The position numbers and the translations under genes are program-made. Of a DNA stretch of 64,000 nt, positions 26,214 through 36,776 are shown in pieces. Location: assembly GCF_008370345.1 (NCBI RefSeq), contig NZ_VTUU01000002.1, positions 372,001 through 436,000 on the forward strand. Direction: 5' to 3'. Position 1 is the stretch's first letter; each line of letters starts with the position of its first letter. The DNA comes from Marinobacter salinexigens. Its GTDB lineage: Bacteria; Pseudomonadota; Gammaproteobacteria; Pseudomonadales; Oleiphilaceae. A model generated the notes under the pieces. It ran no database searches, was not told the origin of the DNA, and worked only from the letters and a program-made list of their open reading frames with translations.

Positions 26214-27677
26214 ATGCTGCGTATTGCCGAAGAAGCCCTCACATTTGATGATGTTCTGCTTGTCCCTGGATATTCTGAAGTTCTTCCTCACCAAGTCAAC
26301 CTGCAGACCCAGTTGACCAGAGGTATTACTCTGAATATTCCTCTGATATCCGCAGCCATGGATACAGTGACCGAAGCCGAGCTGGCCATAGCCATGGCCC
26401 AGGAAGGCGGCATCGGTATCATGCACAAAAATATGTCTGTTGAGCAACAGGCCGCAGCCGTTCGGAAGGTCAAGAAGTTCGAAAGCGGTGTGGTCAAGGA
26501 CCCGATTACAGTATCTCCGGATACAACCGTTCGGGAACTGGTCGACATCACTATCGCCAACAGCATTTCAGGTCTTCCGGTTGTGGATGGTCATGACCTT
26601 GTGGGTATCGTCACTGGTCGTGATATTCGTTTTGAAAGCCGCATGGATACGCCGGTTCGGGAAATTATGACCCCGAAAGAAAAGCTGGTTACGGTGAAAG
26701 AAGGTGCCAGCCTGGATGACGTCAAGGAGCTGCTCCATCGTCATCGCATCGAGAAAGTCCTGGTCGTCAATGACAACTTCGAGCTACGCGGTCTGATTAC
26801 CGTTAAGGACATCCAGAAGGCGAAAGACTATCCGCTGGCCTGCAAAGACGATCAGGGACGTTTGCGCGTCGGCGCTGCTGTCAGCACTGGTGGTGACACC
26901 GAGGCCCGGATTACCGCGCTTGCTGAAGCGGGTGTTGACGTGATCGTAGTTGATACAGCCCACGGGCACTCCGCCGGTGTTATCGAACGTGTTAGCTGGG
27001 TCAAGAAGAACTTTCCGGAAGTTCAGGTGATCGGCGGCAACATCGCTACGGCTGAAGCGGCTATCGCGCTGGCTGATGCTGGTGCAGATGCCGTCAAGGT
27101 TGGTATCGGTCCCGGTTCTATCTGTACCACCCGGATCGTTGCTGGTATTGGTGTTCCGCAGATTTCTGCAGTTTCCAATGTGGCCGCAGCCCTGAAGGAG
27201 CGCGGTGTACCGTTGATCGCTGACGGTGGTATTCGTTTCTCCGGCGACATCGCCAAAGCCATCGCTGCAGGCGCTCACTGCGTGATGGTCGGAAGTCTTC
27301 TGGCGGGTACTGACGAGGCTCCTGGTGAAGTGGAGCTCTTCCAGGGTCGTAGCTATAAAGCATACCGGGGCATGGGATCTCTGGGTGCTATGGGGCAGGG
27401 CTCCAGCGACCGCTATTTCCAGGACGCCAGTAAAGGTGTTGAGAAGCTTGTGCCGGAAGGTATTGAAGGTCGGGTTGCCTGCAAAGGCCCGATGCGCAAC
27501 ATCGTTCATCAGTTGGTAGGTGGTTTGCGTGCTTCCATGGGTTACACCGGTAGCGCGACCATGGACGCCATGCGTACCCAGCCGCAGTTCGTGCGTATCA
27601 CCAACGCTGGTATGCGTGAGAGCCACGTTCACGACGTGACCATCACCAAAGAAGCACCTAACTACCGTATCGGTTAA
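26214..27677 (+). CDS. guaB: IMP dehydrogenase
   Basis: A 487-residue enzyme that oxidises IMP to XMP, the rate-limiting step of GMP synthesis. The catalytic TIM barrel is interrupted by two CBS domains (about 95-205). The catalytic cysteine lies in the loop [12 protein letters not shown] (near residue 304), and the flap motif with RGMGSLGAM follows near 385. It is a cytosolic tetramer. guaA follows after 98 bases containing a hairpin, forming the usual guaBA unit. Confidence 0.96.
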   Translation: MLRIAEEALTFDDVLLVPGYSEVLPHQVNLQTQLTRGITLNIPLISAAMDTVTEAELAIAMAQEGGIGIMHKNMSVEQQAAAVRKVKKFESGVVKDPITVSPDTTVRELVDITIANSISGLPVVDGHDLVGIVTGRDIRFESRMDTPVREIMTPKEKLVTVKEGASLDDVKELLHRHRIEKVLVVNDNFELRGLITVKDIQKAKDYPLACKDDQGRLRVGAAVSTGGDTEARITALAEAGVDVIVVDTAHGHSAGVIERVSWVKKNFPEVQVIGGNIATAEAAIALADAGADAVKVGIGPGSICTTRIVAGIGVPQISAVSNVAAALKERGVPLIADGGIRFSGDIAKAIAAGAHCVMVGSLLAGTDEAPGEVELFQGRSYKAYRGMGSLGAMGQGSSDRYFQDASKGVEKLVPEGIEGRVACKGPMRNIVHQLVGGLRASMGYTGSATMDAMRTQPQFVRITNAGMRESHVHDVTITKEAPNYRIG

Positions 27678-27722
27678 ACTACTGTTTCGGTAATGTCGGC
27701 ACATTGACCGATGCCTGACTTC

Positions 27723-27757
27723 AACGCGGCTCCCTTTGGCGGGCCGCGTTTGTTATT
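27723..27757 (+). terminator. possible terminator or attenuator between guaB and guaA
   Basis: AACGCGGC (27723-27730) pairs with GCCGCGTT (27743-27750), 12-base loop, followed by TGTTATTT. The T-run is imperfect, so it may only reduce read-through into guaA. Confidence 0.5.
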
Positions 27758-27775
27758 TCTGATTCCGAGGACTCC

Positions 27776-29353
27776 ATGGCCCAGAACATCCACGACCACC
27801 GCATCCTGATACTCGATTTTGGCTCCCAGTACACCCAGCTCATCGCGCGCCGGGTTCGGGAAGTTGGCGTCTACTGTGAAATCAGGGCGTTTGATATCAC
27901 CAACGAAGAGCTCGAAGAGTTTAATCCCAAGGGTATTATTCTCGCGGGTGGACCGGAATCTGTAACCCAGTTGGGTGGGCCGCGGGCTCCGGAAGGTCTG
28001 TTTGAAAGGGGCATTCCGGTTCTCGGTATCTGCTACGGCATGCAAACCATGGCGGAGCAGCTGGGTGGTCGTGTTGCCAGCTCCGAAAAGCGGGAGTTCG
28101 GGTACGCCCAGGTAAAGGTTCGTGCCAAAGGTCCTCTGCTGGCTGACATCTCCGATCACTTGACGGCAAACGGGGACACCCTGCTGGACGTCTGGATGAG
28201 CCATGGAGACAAAGTCGTTGATATGCCTGAGGGCTTTGAGCTGCTGGCCTCAACCGAGAGTGCACCCGTTGCAGCGATGCAGGATGTGGGGCGTGGCCTT
28301 TACGGCGTACAGTTTCACCCGGAGGTAACCCATACCTTGCAGGGCAAACGAATTCTGGAGCACTTTGTACTCGGTATTTGCCAGTGCGAGGCGCTGTGGA
28401 CTCCTGCCAAAATCGTTGACGATGCGGTTCAGCAGATCCGGGCCCAGGTCGGCAATGACAAGGTTCTGCTGGGGCTTTCGGGCGGTGTGGATTCTTCTGT
28501 GACCGCGGCATTGCTGCACCGGGCAATTGGTGATCAACTGACCTGTGTTTTCGTGGATAACGGCCTGCTTCGACTGCACGAGGGCGATCAGGTGATGGAT
28601 ATGTTCGCCAGCAATATGGGTGTAAAGGTCATCCGCGCAGATGCAGAAGACCTGTTCCTCTCCAAATTGCAGGGAGAAAATGATCCGGAGAAGAAACGGA
28701 AGATCATCGGTAACACCTTCATTGATGTGTTCGATGAGGAAGCGACGAAGATCAAAGACGTGAACTGGCTGGCTCAGGGCACCATCTATCCGGATGTTAT
28801 CGAATCCGCTGCTTCAAAAACCGGCAAGGCCCATGTGATCAAGTCCCACCACAACGTGGGTGGCTTACCCGAAACCATGAAGCTCAAGCTGGTTGAGCCG
28901 CTCCGTGAGCTGTTCAAAGATGAGGTTCGCCGTATCGGCCTGGAATTGGGGCTGCCATATGACATGGTTTATCGCCACCCGTTCCCGGGTCCTGGACTGG
29001 GCGTTAGGATCCTCGGTGAGGTGAAGAAGGAGTATGCGGATATCCTGCGCCGTGCAGATGCCATCTTCCTGGAAGAACTGCACCGAGCGGACCTGTACCA
29101 TAAGACCAGCCAGGCATTCGCGGTGTTCCTGCCGGTCAAGTCCGTGGGCGTTGTTGGTGATGCGCGGCGCTATGAATACGTTATTGCTCTGCGTGCCGTC
29201 GAGACGATCGACTTCATGACCGCGCGCTGGGCACACTTGCCGTATGAGTTGCTTGAAACGGTCTCCAACCGGATCATCAATGAAATTACCGGGGTCTCTC
29301 GTGTGACTTACGATGTATCATCCAAGCCGCCGGCTACGATCGAGTGGGAGTGA
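27776..29353 (+). CDS. guaA: GMP synthase (glutamine-hydrolysing)
   Basis: A 525-residue enzyme that converts XMP to GMP with glutamine and ATP. The N-terminal class I glutamine amidotransferase has the Cys nucleophile in GICYGMQ (near residue 86) and the His-Glu pair in QFHPEVTH. The PP-loop ATPase SGGVDSS follows near 235, and the C-terminal dimerisation domain (about 395-525) ends at the natural stop. It follows guaB directly and is followed by tadA 19 bases later. Confidence 0.96.
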   Translation: MAQNIHDHRILILDFGSQYTQLIARRVREVGVYCEIRAFDITNEELEEFNPKGIILAGGPESVTQLGGPRAPEGLFERGIPVLGICYGMQTMAEQLGGRVASSEKREFGYAQVKVRAKGPLLADISDHLTANGDTLLDVWMSHGDKVVDMPEGFELLASTESAPVAAMQDVGRGLYGVQFHPEVTHTLQGKRILEHFVLGICQCEALWTPAKIVDDAVQQIRAQVGNDKVLLGLSGGVDSSVTAALLHRAIGDQLTCVFVDNGLLRLHEGDQVMDMFASNMGVKVIRADAEDLFLSKLQGENDPEKKRKIIGNTFIDVFDEEATKIKDVNWLAQGTIYPDVIESAASKTGKAHVIKSHHNVGGLPETMKLKLVEPLRELFKDEVRRIGLELGLPYDMVYRHPFPGPGLGVRILGEVKKEYADILRRADAIFLEELHRADLYHKTSQAFAVFLPVKSVGVVGDARRYEYVIALRAVETIDFMTARWAHLPYELLETVSNRIINEITGVSRVTYDVSSKPPATIEWE

Positions 29354-29372
29354 TCGGAGCAGGCTGCAGTTA

Positions 29373-29876
29373 ATGAGTTCGCAGTGTTCTGCAGATGAGT
29401 TCTGGATGGGGCGCGCCCTGGAACTGGCCGCGCAGGCGGCCGCCAGGGATGAAGTGCCCGTCGGGGCGGTTGTGGTGTTGGATGGTAAAGAAGTCGGCGC
29501 CGGCTTCAATGCGCCGATTACCGGTTGTGACCCGACCGCGCACGCTGAAATCCGGGCGTTGCGGGATGCAGCAGCGAGGGTAGGGAACTACAGGCTCTCC
29601 GGCGCTACGCTTTATGTGACGCTGGAGCCCTGTACCATGTGTGTTGGTGCGATCGTGCACAGCCGCATCAGCCGGTTGGTATACGGCGCCACAGAGCCGA
29701 AGGCGGGGGCAGTGGAGTCAGCCCGCAAAACGTTGGAAGAATCTCACCTCAACTGGGTTGTGGAGCCGGTTTCGGGTATTCTCAGCGAACAGTGCAGTCA
29801 GATCATCAGTGATTTTTTCAGCAGGCGCCGAAACGAAATCCGGCAGCGGCGCAATCAATCATCAGGGAAGGAGTGA
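29373..29876 (+). CDS. tadA: tRNA-specific adenosine deaminase
   Basis: A 167-residue zinc deaminase that converts the wobble A34 of tRNA(Arg)ACG to inosine. The zinc motif HAE (near residue 52, with catalytic Glu) and PCTMC (near 86) are intact, as in the CDA fold. I chose the ATG at 29373, which follows guaA by 19 bases; an upstream in-frame start would lie inside guaA. It ends 9 bases before galE. Confidence 0.93.
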   Translation: MSSQCSADEFWMGRALELAAQAAARDEVPVGAVVVLDGKEVGAGFNAPITGCDPTAHAEIRALRDAAARVGNYRLSGATLYVTLEPCTMCVGAIVHSRISRLVYGATEPKAGAVESARKTLEESHLNWVVEPVSGILSEQCSQIISDFFSRRRNEIRQRRNQSSGKE

Positions 29877-29885
29877 ACATCTGAC

Positions 29886-30881
29886 ATGAAAGTTCTCGTT
29901 ACTGGCGGCGCCGGCTATATCGGCAGTCATGTGGTGCGCCAATTAGGGCAGGCCGGGCACGATATCGTGGTCTACGATAACCTGTCGACCGGGTATCGTT
30001 GGGCTGTGACAACCGGGGAGCTGGTTGTTGGAGACCTGGCGGATGAAGCGGCACTGGATGCCGTGTTCGCCCGGCACCGGTTTGACGCGGTTCTTCATTT
30101 TGCCGCCAATATCGTTGTGCCCGAATCTGTTGCCAACCCCCTGAAGTACTATAGCAATAACACCCGCAATACTCTGAATCTTCTCAAAGCTGTCGAGAAG
30201 TATGATATCCCCTATATGGTTTTTTCGTCGACGGCGGCAGTTTACGGCATGCCCGACGAGACAGTGCTGACTGAAGATATGCCATTGGCTCCGATAAATC
30301 CGTACGGAGCCTCCAAAATGATGAGTGAGCGGATGATCATGGATCTGTCTGCTGCTTCCAGTCTTAACTACGTTATCCTTCGCTACTTCAATGTTGCCGG
30401 CGCTAATCCGGATGGTCTTCTGGGGCAGGCAACACCCGAGGCGACACACCTGATCAAGGTAGCCTGTGAGTGTGTTACCGGTCAGCGGAGCGGGATGAGT
30501 GTATTCGGAACAGATTACGACACCCGCGATGGCACCTGCATTCGCGATTACATCCACGTGGAGGATCTCGCCAAGGCTCACGTGATGGCGCTGGACTACA
30601 TGAGCCAGGGTGGCGAGTCGAAAGTATTGAATTGCGGCTATGGCCGCGGCTTCACGGTTCGCGAAGTCATTGATGTGGTGAAAAAGCAGTCCGGAGTCGA
30701 TTTTCCGGTCGAAGAAACCGGCCGGCGAGCGGGCGATCCGGAGGCGCTTATGGCTGATAATAAGCGGATCAAAGAAGCCCTGGGGTGGGAGCCGGACTAC
30801 GACGATCTTGAAACGATTGTTGGCACCGCGCTCGCATGGGAAGCGATTTGGCTGAACAAGAAGTCTGAACAGAATCATTGA
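29886..30881 (+). CDS. galE: UDP-glucose 4-epimerase
   Basis: A 331-residue short-chain-dehydrogenase-fold epimerase. The NAD-binding GGAGYIGSH is at residues 7-15, and the catalytic Tyr-Lys pair is in NPYGASK (near 141-147), with the Ser/Thr of FSSTAAVYG upstream. It interconverts UDP-glucose and UDP-galactose. It is followed by ugd and a HIT-like gene, making a UDP-sugar segment next to genes for purine synthesis. Confidence 0.93.
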   Translation: MKVLVTGGAGYIGSHVVRQLGQAGHDIVVYDNLSTGYRWAVTTGELVVGDLADEAALDAVFARHRFDAVLHFAANIVVPESVANPLKYYSNNTRNTLNLLKAVEKYDIPYMVFSSTAAVYGMPDETVLTEDMPLAPINPYGASKMMSERMIMDLSAASSLNYVILRYFNVAGANPDGLLGQATPEATHLIKVACECVTGQRSGMSVFGTDYDTRDGTCIRDYIHVEDLAKAHVMALDYMSQGGESKVLNCGYGRGFTVREVIDVVKKQSGVDFPVEETGRRAGDPEALMADNKRIKEALGWEPDYDDLETIVGTALAWEAIWLNKKSEQNH

Positions 30882-30913
30882 CGTTTTACATTGGAATTAC
30901 AGGGATATAGCCA

Positions 30914-32257
30914 GTGAAAATCACGATTTTTGGTAGCGGTTACGTTGGGCTCGTAACAGGGGCCTGCCTTGCTGACGTTGGCCACGACGTTTTGTGCATG
31001 GATGTGGATCAAAGCAAGATTGATCGCCTGAAAAACGGACAGATTCCAATTTATGAGCCTGGGCTGGATGCCATTGTCCGGCATACAGTTGAAGCCGGGC
31101 GCCTGTCCTTTACCACAGATACAGCTGCTGCTGTAAAGCATGGTCAGCTGCAATTCATTGCTGTGGGAACCCCGCCGGATGAAGACGGCTCAGCCGATCT
31201 TCAGTACGTTACGGCTGTTGCGAAGTCCATTGGCGAGCATATGGACGAGTACAAGGTAGTTGTCGACAAGTCTACTGTGCCGGTCGGTACTGCGGATAAG
31301 GTTCGGGCGGCTGTCAGGGCACAGTTGGATCACCGTGGCCTGGAGCTGGATTTTGATGTTGTTTCCAATCCGGAATTCTTGAAGGAAGGCGCTGCGATTG
31401 GTGATTTCATGAAGCCGGATCGCATTGTGGTCGGTACCGACAGCGACAAGGCGACCGAGTTGCTGCGTGAAGTTTACTATCCCTTCAATCGCAGCCACGA
31501 CCGGATGATCTTTATGGATGTCCGCTCAGCCGAACTGACCAAGTACGCGGCAAACGCGATGCTGGCGACCAAAATCAGCTTCATGAACGAAGTGGCGAAC
31601 CTTGCAGAGCGGTTGGGCGCCGATATTGAAGCGGTGCGTCGTGGTATCGGGTCGGACCCGCGGATTGGTTACCACTTTATCTATCCGGGCTGCGGATACG
31701 GTGGGTCCTGTTTCCCGAAGGACGTGCAGGCTCTTGCCCGCACCGCCAGCGGTTGTGATTACGACGCGAAACTTCTGCAGGCGGTTGAAGCAGTCAACTA
31801 CGCCCAGAAGCATGTGTTGTTTGACAAAATCAGTCACTATTTTCAGGGTGACCTGAAAGGCAAAGTTGTGGCGCTTTGGGGGCTGGCTTTCAAACCCAAT
31901 ACCGACGATATGCGCGAAGCCTCAGCCCGCACTCTGATGGAAGATCTCTGGAAAGCGGGTGCGGTTGTGCAGGCGTTCGATCCGGAAGCGATGGAAGAGA
32001 CCCAGCGCATCTATGGTGATCAGGATGGTTTGACCCTGTGCGGCACCAAGGAGCAGGCGCTGAAGGGGGCAGACGTTCTGGCTATTTGCACCGAATGGAA
32101 GGAATTCCGGTCTCCGGATTTCGACATGGTGTCTTCCGCCTTGCGGGAGCCAGCTGTATTTGACGGGCGTAATCTCTATGAGCCCGAGATGCTCGAGCGT
32201 TATGGTCTGGTCTACTACGCCATTGGGCGTGGCAGAAACCAGTTTCATTCGGCATGA
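30914..32257 (+). CDS. ugd: UDP-glucose 6-dehydrogenase
   Basis: A 447-residue enzyme that oxidises UDP-glucose twice to UDP-glucuronate. The N-terminal NAD-binding [15 protein letters not shown] (6-20), the central helix, and the catalytic cysteine in [14 protein letters not shown] (near 260) are visible; the long C-terminal domain completes the active site. UDP-glucuronate is a precursor for acidic capsule or exopolysaccharide. It overlaps the HIT gene by ATGA. A UDP-glucuronate-epimerase-like gene at 51913 could use its product. Confidence 0.95.
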   Translation: MKITIFGSGYVGLVTGACLADVGHDVLCMDVDQSKIDRLKNGQIPIYEPGLDAIVRHTVEAGRLSFTTDTAAAVKHGQLQFIAVGTPPDEDGSADLQYVTAVAKSIGEHMDEYKVVVDKSTVPVGTADKVRAAVRAQLDHRGLELDFDVVSNPEFLKEGAAIGDFMKPDRIVVGTDSDKATELLREVYYPFNRSHDRMIFMDVRSAELTKYAANAMLATKISFMNEVANLAERLGADIEAVRRGIGSDPRIGYHFIYPGCGYGGSCFPKDVQALARTASGCDYDAKLLQAVEAVNYAQKHVLFDKISHYFQGDLKGKVVALWGLAFKPNTDDMREASARTLMEDLWKAGAVVQAFDPEAMEETQRIYGDQDGLTLCGTKEQALKGADVLAICTEWKEFRSPDFDMVSSALREPAVFDGRNLYEPEMLERYGLVYYAIGRGRNQFHSA

Positions 32258-32685
32258 GTGCGCAATCGGGTCAGGGCTTCCAGCTGAACGAAAGGCTGGA
32301 AGCAGACACCGTAAGCCTGGGCCAAAGCCGGTTGTGTGATATCCGCCTGATGAACGACAGTACCTGGCCGTGGATTATCCTGGTGCCACGGGTTGCCGGA
32401 ATCCGGGAAATTTACGAATTGTCGGATGAGCAGCAAAGGCGCTTGCTGGAAGAGTCTTCTTTGCTCAGCAAAGGGATGATGGAGTTGTTCGGTGGCGACA
32501 AAATGAACGTTGCTGCGTTGGGCAATATGGTGCCGCAACTGCATTTGCATCATATTGTCCGCCTGCAGGGTGATCCTGCCTGGCCCGGGCCTGTGTGGGG
32601 TGTTCAGCCTCCGGTGCCTTATTCGGAACCGCAGCTGATTGAGGTGGTTGGTCGTCTCAAGTCGGTTATTGAACAGCTCCAGTGA
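32254..32685 (+). CDS. HIT-family protein
   Basis: A 143-residue histidine-triad protein. The C-terminal motif is QLHLHH (around residues 91-96) rather than HxHxH: the first position is Gln and the next two are His. HIT proteins hydrolyse nucleotide monophosphoramidates or transfer nucleotidyl groups. It starts at the ATGA overlap with ugd, so it is coupled to the UDP-sugar segment. The substrate is not known. The motif deviation is common in one proteobacterial subgroup as far as I recall, but I could not check it. Confidence 0.85.
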   Translation: MSAQSGQGFQLNERLEADTVSLGQSRLCDIRLMNDSTWPWIILVPRVAGIREIYELSDEQQRRLLEESSLLSKGMMELFGGDKMNVAALGNMVPQLHLHHIVRLQGDPAWPGPVWGVQPPVPYSEPQLIEVVGRLKSVIEQLQ

Positions 32686-32713
32686 CGATTATCCACCGGT
32701 AGCGCGCTTGCAT

Positions 32714-32739
32714 AAAAAAGCCCGCCTTGGCAGGCGGGC
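32714..32739 (-). terminator. terminator after fabR
   Basis: GCCCGCC (32720-32726) pairs with GGCGGGC (32733-32739), loop TTGGCA. The A-run at 32714-32719 is a T-run on the minus strand, so it ends the minus-strand regulator gene. It may also slow the convergent HIT transcript. Confidence 0.75.
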
Positions 32740-32837
32740 GGAAATGCCCATTTGGGCAGCGACTCAACAACGGGTAGGCTCGTACCCGTATTAGTTGAAA
32801 CGTGCCGCTTGCCAAAAGGTTCCATCGGCCTGCCATA

Positions 32838-33482
32838 TTATTTTCTGGCCAGAGTCTGGGCGCCGACCAGAATCATCCTCAGCTCAGTTTTCAGTTTGGT
32901 TTTCAGCTCTTCCCGTTCCGTCGGGGTTGCATCCAGCGCCTCTGCCCCCTGGTTGAACACCAGCGTGACCATGGCTTCTGCAACCAGGCGGGCATCGGAC
33001 AGTGACTTGCCCTGTTCTTCTGCGAAACGATTCAGGTCATCCACCAGTTCGGTCACGAAGTGGTCGATCTCGGCCTTGACGGCGGTCCGGAACGGTTTTG
33101 ATACGCCGGTCCGCTCCCGCAGCATCAGACGGAACAGGTTGGCGTTATTGCCCAGATACTCCATAAACGTTTCCACCGAGGTGGAAATGGCGCTGCCGTC
33201 TCGCGCAATCCGTTTTCGGGCCTGTCGCATCAGTTGCCGCAGGGCAACACCGCCTTCATCCACGAGTGCCAACCCGAGTTCGTCCAATTCCGAGAAGTGC
33301 CGGTAAAACGAGGTGGGCGCTATGCCGGCTTCCCGGGCGACTTCTCTCAGGCTCAGGCTGCCAAAACCCCGGTCTGCACTCAGTTGGGCCAGGGCCGCGT
33401 CCATGAGTGCCCGGCGGGTACGAAGTTTTTGCTCTGCTCTGGATGACAAGGCAGGACTCCAATAGCTTGGTGAAGGCAGCAT
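32838..33482 (-). CDS. fabR: HTH-type repressor FabR (TetR family)
   Basis: A 214-residue regulator. The N-terminal HTH region [21 protein letters not shown], and the blocks [32 protein letters not shown] and [12 protein letters not shown], closely resemble FabR of E. coli, the repressor of fabB and fabA that senses acyl-acyl carrier protein or acyl-CoA. I chose the ATG at 33482, which gives the usual length; upstream starts would extend a region that overlaps the aspS promoter. It is divergent from aspS, so fatty-acid genes are its likely targets elsewhere. A DesT-like role is possible. Confidence 0.85.
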   Translation of the reverse strand: MLPSPSYWSPALSSRAEQKLRTRRALMDAALAQLSADRGFGSLSLREVAREAGIAPTSFYRHFSELDELGLALVDEGGVALRQLMRQARKRIARDGSAISTSVETFMEYLGNNANLFRLMLRERTGVSKPFRTAVKAEIDHFVTELVDDLNRFAEEQGKSLSDARLVAEAMVTLVFNQGAEALDATPTEREELKTKLKTELRMILVGAQTLARK

Positions 33483-33560
33483 TCTAACGGCCCGCCAGGG
33501 GTGAGTCATCCGGCACGTTTTTCCCATAGAAACACGCCTGATTTTCAGGACCATTGTGTT

Positions 33561-33566
33561 TATAAT
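33561..33566 (+). promoter_or_regulatory. -10 element of the aspS promoter
   Basis: TATAAT sits about 58 bases before the aspS ATG; no strong -35 is visible. An in-frame GTG at 33556 would lie within this element, which argues against starting aspS there. Confidence 0.45.
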
Positions 33567-33624
33567 GGGCGGCTTTTCCAGACATCGCGAACAAACGAAT
33601 ACATCTGACATTACGGGAACCGGT

Positions 33625-35421
33625 ATGCGCAGTCATTATTGCGGTGGGATCAATGAATCCCACATCGATCAGGAAGTCACTCTATGCGGATGGGTACACC
33701 GCCGCCGTGACCATGGTGGGGTTATTTTCCTAGATCTGCGGGATCGGGATGGCATGTCCCAGGTGGTTGTGGATCCTGATACCCCCGAAAGCTTCGCGCT
33801 GGCAGAGAAAGTTCGTAGCGAATTTGTTGTACAGGTGACTGGCCGGGTGCGTCGCCGTCCCGCAGGTACCGAGAACAACAACATGCCGACCGGTCAGGTA
33901 GAGCTGCTCGGTAAGCAGGTTGCCATTCTGAATGCCGCCGCGACGCCTCCCTTCCCGCTGGATGAGCATGTGGACGTGGGTGAAGACGTTCGTCTGCGTT
34001 ACCGTTTCGTGGATCTTCGTCGTCCCGAGATGATCAATCGTCTGCGCTTCCGTTCACGGGTAACCAGCTATATCCGTAACTACCTCGACAGCAACGGCTT
34101 CATGGACGTTGAAACACCGATCCTGACCCGCGCGACACCGGAAGGTGCCCGTGATTATCTGGTTCCCAGCCGTACTCACGAAGGATCATTCTTTGCGTTG
34201 CCGCAGTCTCCACAGCTCTTCAAGCAGATGCTGATGGTGTCTGGCGTCGATCGTTATTACCAGATTGCCAAGTGCTTCCGCGATGAAGACCTTCGTGCCG
34301 ATCGCCAGCCTGAATTTACCCAAGTGGATATCGAGGCTTCTTTTATTGATGAAGAGACCTTGATGGCACTGAACGAAGACATGATTCGCACCCTGTTCAA
34401 GGACGTGCTGGATGTCGAGTTGCCAGAATTCCCGCGCATGCCGTATGCCGAAGCCATGAGTCGCTTTGGTAGCGACAAGCCGGATCTGCGTATTCCTCTG
34501 GAACTGATTGACGTTGCCGACCTGGTCGAAGGCGTTGACTTCAAAGTCTTTGCCGGCCCCGCCAAGGATCCCAAAGGCCGGGTTGCAGCGCTGCGCGTGC
34601 CGAAAGGTGGCGAGCTGACCCGCAAGCAGATTGACGAATACACCAAATACGTTGGTATCTATGGTGCTAAGGGGCTGGCCTACATCAAGGTCAACGAGCT
34701 GGCCAAAGGTGTTGAAGGCCTGCAGTCCCCGATCATCAAGTTCCTGGGTGATGACGTTGCCCTGGCCATGATGGAGCGGGTAGGTGCTGAAGACGGCGAT
34801 ATCGTGTTCTTCGGTGCGGACAAAACCACCGTTGTGAACGAAGCTCTGGGCGCACTGCGTATCAAGGTTGGTCACGATCTCGACATACTCACCAGCGAGT
34901 GGGCGCCTATGTGGGTGGTCGATTTCCCGATGTTTGAGGAAACGTCTGACGGCGGCCTGACCGCCATTCACCATCCGTTCACAGCACCTTCCTGTTCTCC
35001 GGAGGAGCTGGAAGCTAATCCTGCAACCGCCTTGTCCCGCGCTTATGACATGGTGCTTAACGGCACGGAACTGGGCGGTGGATCCATCCGTATTCATGAC
35101 GAGAAGATGCAGGAAACCGTGTTCCGCATTCTCGGTATTGGTGAAGAAGAGTCCCGAGCCAAGTTCGGCTTCCTGCTGGATGCACTGAAGTTTGGTTGTC
35201 CTCCTCACGGTGGTCTGGCCTTCGGCCTGGATCGCCTGGTGATGCTGATGACGGGCGCCAGCTCCATTCGTGACGTGATTGCGTTCCCGAAAACCCAGAG
35301 TGCCACCTGTCTGATGACTCAGGCGCCGGGTGAAGTAGACGAAAAGCAGTTGCGAGAGCTGCATATTCGCCTGCGTAAATCTGCCAAGGCTGCCGAAGGC
35401 AACAAGGCGGAGAGCCAGTAA
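33625..35421 (+). CDS. aspS: aspartyl-tRNA synthetase
   Basis: A 598-residue class II synthetase with an N-terminal OB-fold anticodon-binding domain (about 15-105, including [23 protein letters not shown]), the catalytic core with motif 2 ([23 protein letters not shown] near 218), the bacteria-specific GAD insertion (about 290-410), and motif 3 ([13 protein letters not shown] near 535). ATG at 33625 matches family length. ruvC begins 18 bases after its stop. Confidence 0.95.
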   Translation: MRSHYCGGINESHIDQEVTLCGWVHRRRDHGGVIFLDLRDRDGMSQVVVDPDTPESFALAEKVRSEFVVQVTGRVRRRPAGTENNNMPTGQVELLGKQVAILNAAATPPFPLDEHVDVGEDVRLRYRFVDLRRPEMINRLRFRSRVTSYIRNYLDSNGFMDVETPILTRATPEGARDYLVPSRTHEGSFFALPQSPQLFKQMLMVSGVDRYYQIAKCFRDEDLRADRQPEFTQVDIEASFIDEETLMALNEDMIRTLFKDVLDVELPEFPRMPYAEAMSRFGSDKPDLRIPLELIDVADLVEGVDFKVFAGPAKDPKGRVAALRVPKGGELTRKQIDEYTKYVGIYGAKGLAYIKVNELAKGVEGLQSPIIKFLGDDVALAMMERVGAEDGDIVFFGADKTTVVNEALGALRIKVGHDLDILTSEWAPMWVVDFPMFEETSDGGLTAIHHPFTAPSCSPEELEANPATALSRAYDMVLNGTELGGGSIRIHDEKMQETVFRILGIGEEESRAKFGFLLDALKFGCPPHGGLAFGLDRLVMLMTGASSIRDVIAFPKTQSATCLMTQAPGEVDEKQLRELHIRLRKSAKAAEGNKAESQ

Positions 35422-35439
35422 GCAGTAGCGAGGTTCGAT

Positions 35440-35967
35440 GTGGCGATCATTCTGGGCGTTGATCCGGGTTCACGAATTACCGGCTACGGTATCATTCGGG
35501 CTCAAGGTCGCCACATCGAATACATCGACAGCGGATGCATCCGGGTTGGTGAAAAGCCCATGGCCCAGCGTCTGCAAACCATTTTTCAGAGTCTCGCCAC
35601 GCTGATCGGTGAGTATCGCCCCGAAGAATTCGCCATAGAACAGGTGTTCATGGCCCGGAATCCGGATTCAGCGTTGAAGCTTGGTCAGGCGCGTGGTGCA
35701 GCCATTGTAAGTGCCGCCAACAGCGGCCTTGCTGTACACGAATATTCTGCCCGCCAGGTAAAACAAGCGGTTGTCGGTACGGGTGGGGCGGACAAATCTC
35801 AGGTACAGCACATGGTCCAGGCTCTTCTTTCCCTGTCCAGAAAACCTCAATCTGATGCCGCGGATGCGCTTGCCATTGCACTCTGTCATGCCCACATGAG
35901 CCAGAGCGTCTTAAAGGTGGTCAGTGCCGGTGGCAAGGTTCGGAGTGGGCGGGTAAGGAAACAATAA
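35440..35967 (+). CDS. ruvC: Holliday junction endonuclease RuvC
   Basis: A 175-residue nuclease that resolves Holliday junctions after RuvAB branch migration. The RNase-H-like acidic residues are visible: D in ILGVDPGS (residue 7), E in [10 protein letters not shown] (near 67) and D/H in [15 protein letters not shown] (near 138-145). Start is GTG. It follows aspS by 18 bases and precedes ruvA by 30, in the usual ruvCAB order. Confidence 0.94.
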   Translation: MAIILGVDPGSRITGYGIIRAQGRHIEYIDSGCIRVGEKPMAQRLQTIFQSLATLIGEYRPEEFAIEQVFMARNPDSALKLGQARGAAIVSAANSGLAVHEYSARQVKQAVVGTGGADKSQVQHMVQALLSLSRKPQSDAADALAIALCHAHMSQSVLKVVSAGGKVRSGRVRKQ

Positions 35968-35997
35968 TACGCTCTTCGGAGCGACAGGAGGCTGCTC

Positions 35998-36627
35998 TTG
36001 ATTGGTCGTATCCGTGGCACACTTGTAGAGAAAACACCTGGCCAGGCGTTGGTGGAATGCGCTGGGCTGGGTTACGAAATTGACATCCCCTATACCACCT
36101 TCTTTCACCTTCCTGATGTGGATCAGGAGGTCATACTCCATACCCATTTTGCTGTTCGCGAAGATGCTCAGAGTCTGTTTGGTTTTGCTTCAAAGCTGGA
36201 TCGTGATCTGTTTCGTCTTTTGATCAAGGTTAACGGTGTGGGCCCGAAAATGGCCGTTGGTATTCTGTCTGGTCTCGATGCCGCTCAGTTCATTCGTGTT
36301 GTTGAAGCGCGGGACGCCTCGGCGCTGGTGAAGCTACCGGGCGTTGGCAAAAAGACTGCAGAGCGGCTTCTTATTGAAATGGCAGACCGGATCGGGCAAC
36401 TTGAAGGTCAGTTTATACCTTCGTCGGCGGACACCGTGGCACCTTCGGATGTGGTTTCCACAATCGGTATGCATGGGCCTGATCCCCGAGAGGAAGCTGA
36501 AGCTGCACTGATTGCCCTGGGCTATAAGCCTCAGGAAGCGAGTAAAGCGGTCAGCAGGATTGCTGAAGAGGGAATGTCCAGTGAAGAACTGATACGTCTG
36601 GCCCTCAAGAACATGATTCCTGCCTGA
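35998..36627 (+). CDS. ruvA: Holliday junction DNA helicase subunit RuvA
   Basis: A 209-residue DNA-binding subunit: N-terminal OB-fold (1-64), helix-hairpin-helix motifs (including VNGVGPKMAVGIL and LPGVGKKTAERLL), and a C-terminal RuvB-contact domain (about 160-205). It forms a tetramer holding the four-way junction. Start is TTG with AGGAGG (35986-35991) six bases upstream. Confidence 0.94.
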   Translation: MIGRIRGTLVEKTPGQALVECAGLGYEIDIPYTTFFHLPDVDQEVILHTHFAVREDAQSLFGFASKLDRDLFRLLIKVNGVGPKMAVGILSGLDAAQFIRVVEARDASALVKLPGVGKKTAERLLIEMADRIGQLEGQFIPSSADTVAPSDVVSTIGMHGPDPREEAEAALIALGYKPQEASKAVSRIAEEGMSSEELIRLALKNMIPA

Positions 36628-36659
36628 TAACATAACGGTAATATGTCGTCTGCGTAGCG

Positions 36660-36712
36660 CCAATTGTGTAGAGAGCGTAACGTGACAGCCCCAAAGCCGT
36701 TTGTACAATTGG
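36660..36712. repeat. inverted repeat between ruvA and ruvB
   Basis: CCAATTGT (36660-36667) and ACAATTGG (36705-36712) are exact reverse complements with 37 bases between. The flanks extend partial pairing. Possible regulator-binding sites or a long-loop hairpin, not a terminator. Confidence 0.4.
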
Positions 36713-36776
36713 CACAACGTTAACTTTCAGGCGATTACGCAGGCACGATGTTGATTCCCGACAAATGGGTGATGCC

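Noticed and set aside
34186..35364. A 392-codon minus-strand frame inside aspS
   Set aside because: Long antisense frames are common in GC-rich coding DNA; its sequence lacks recognisable motifs while aspS is complete.
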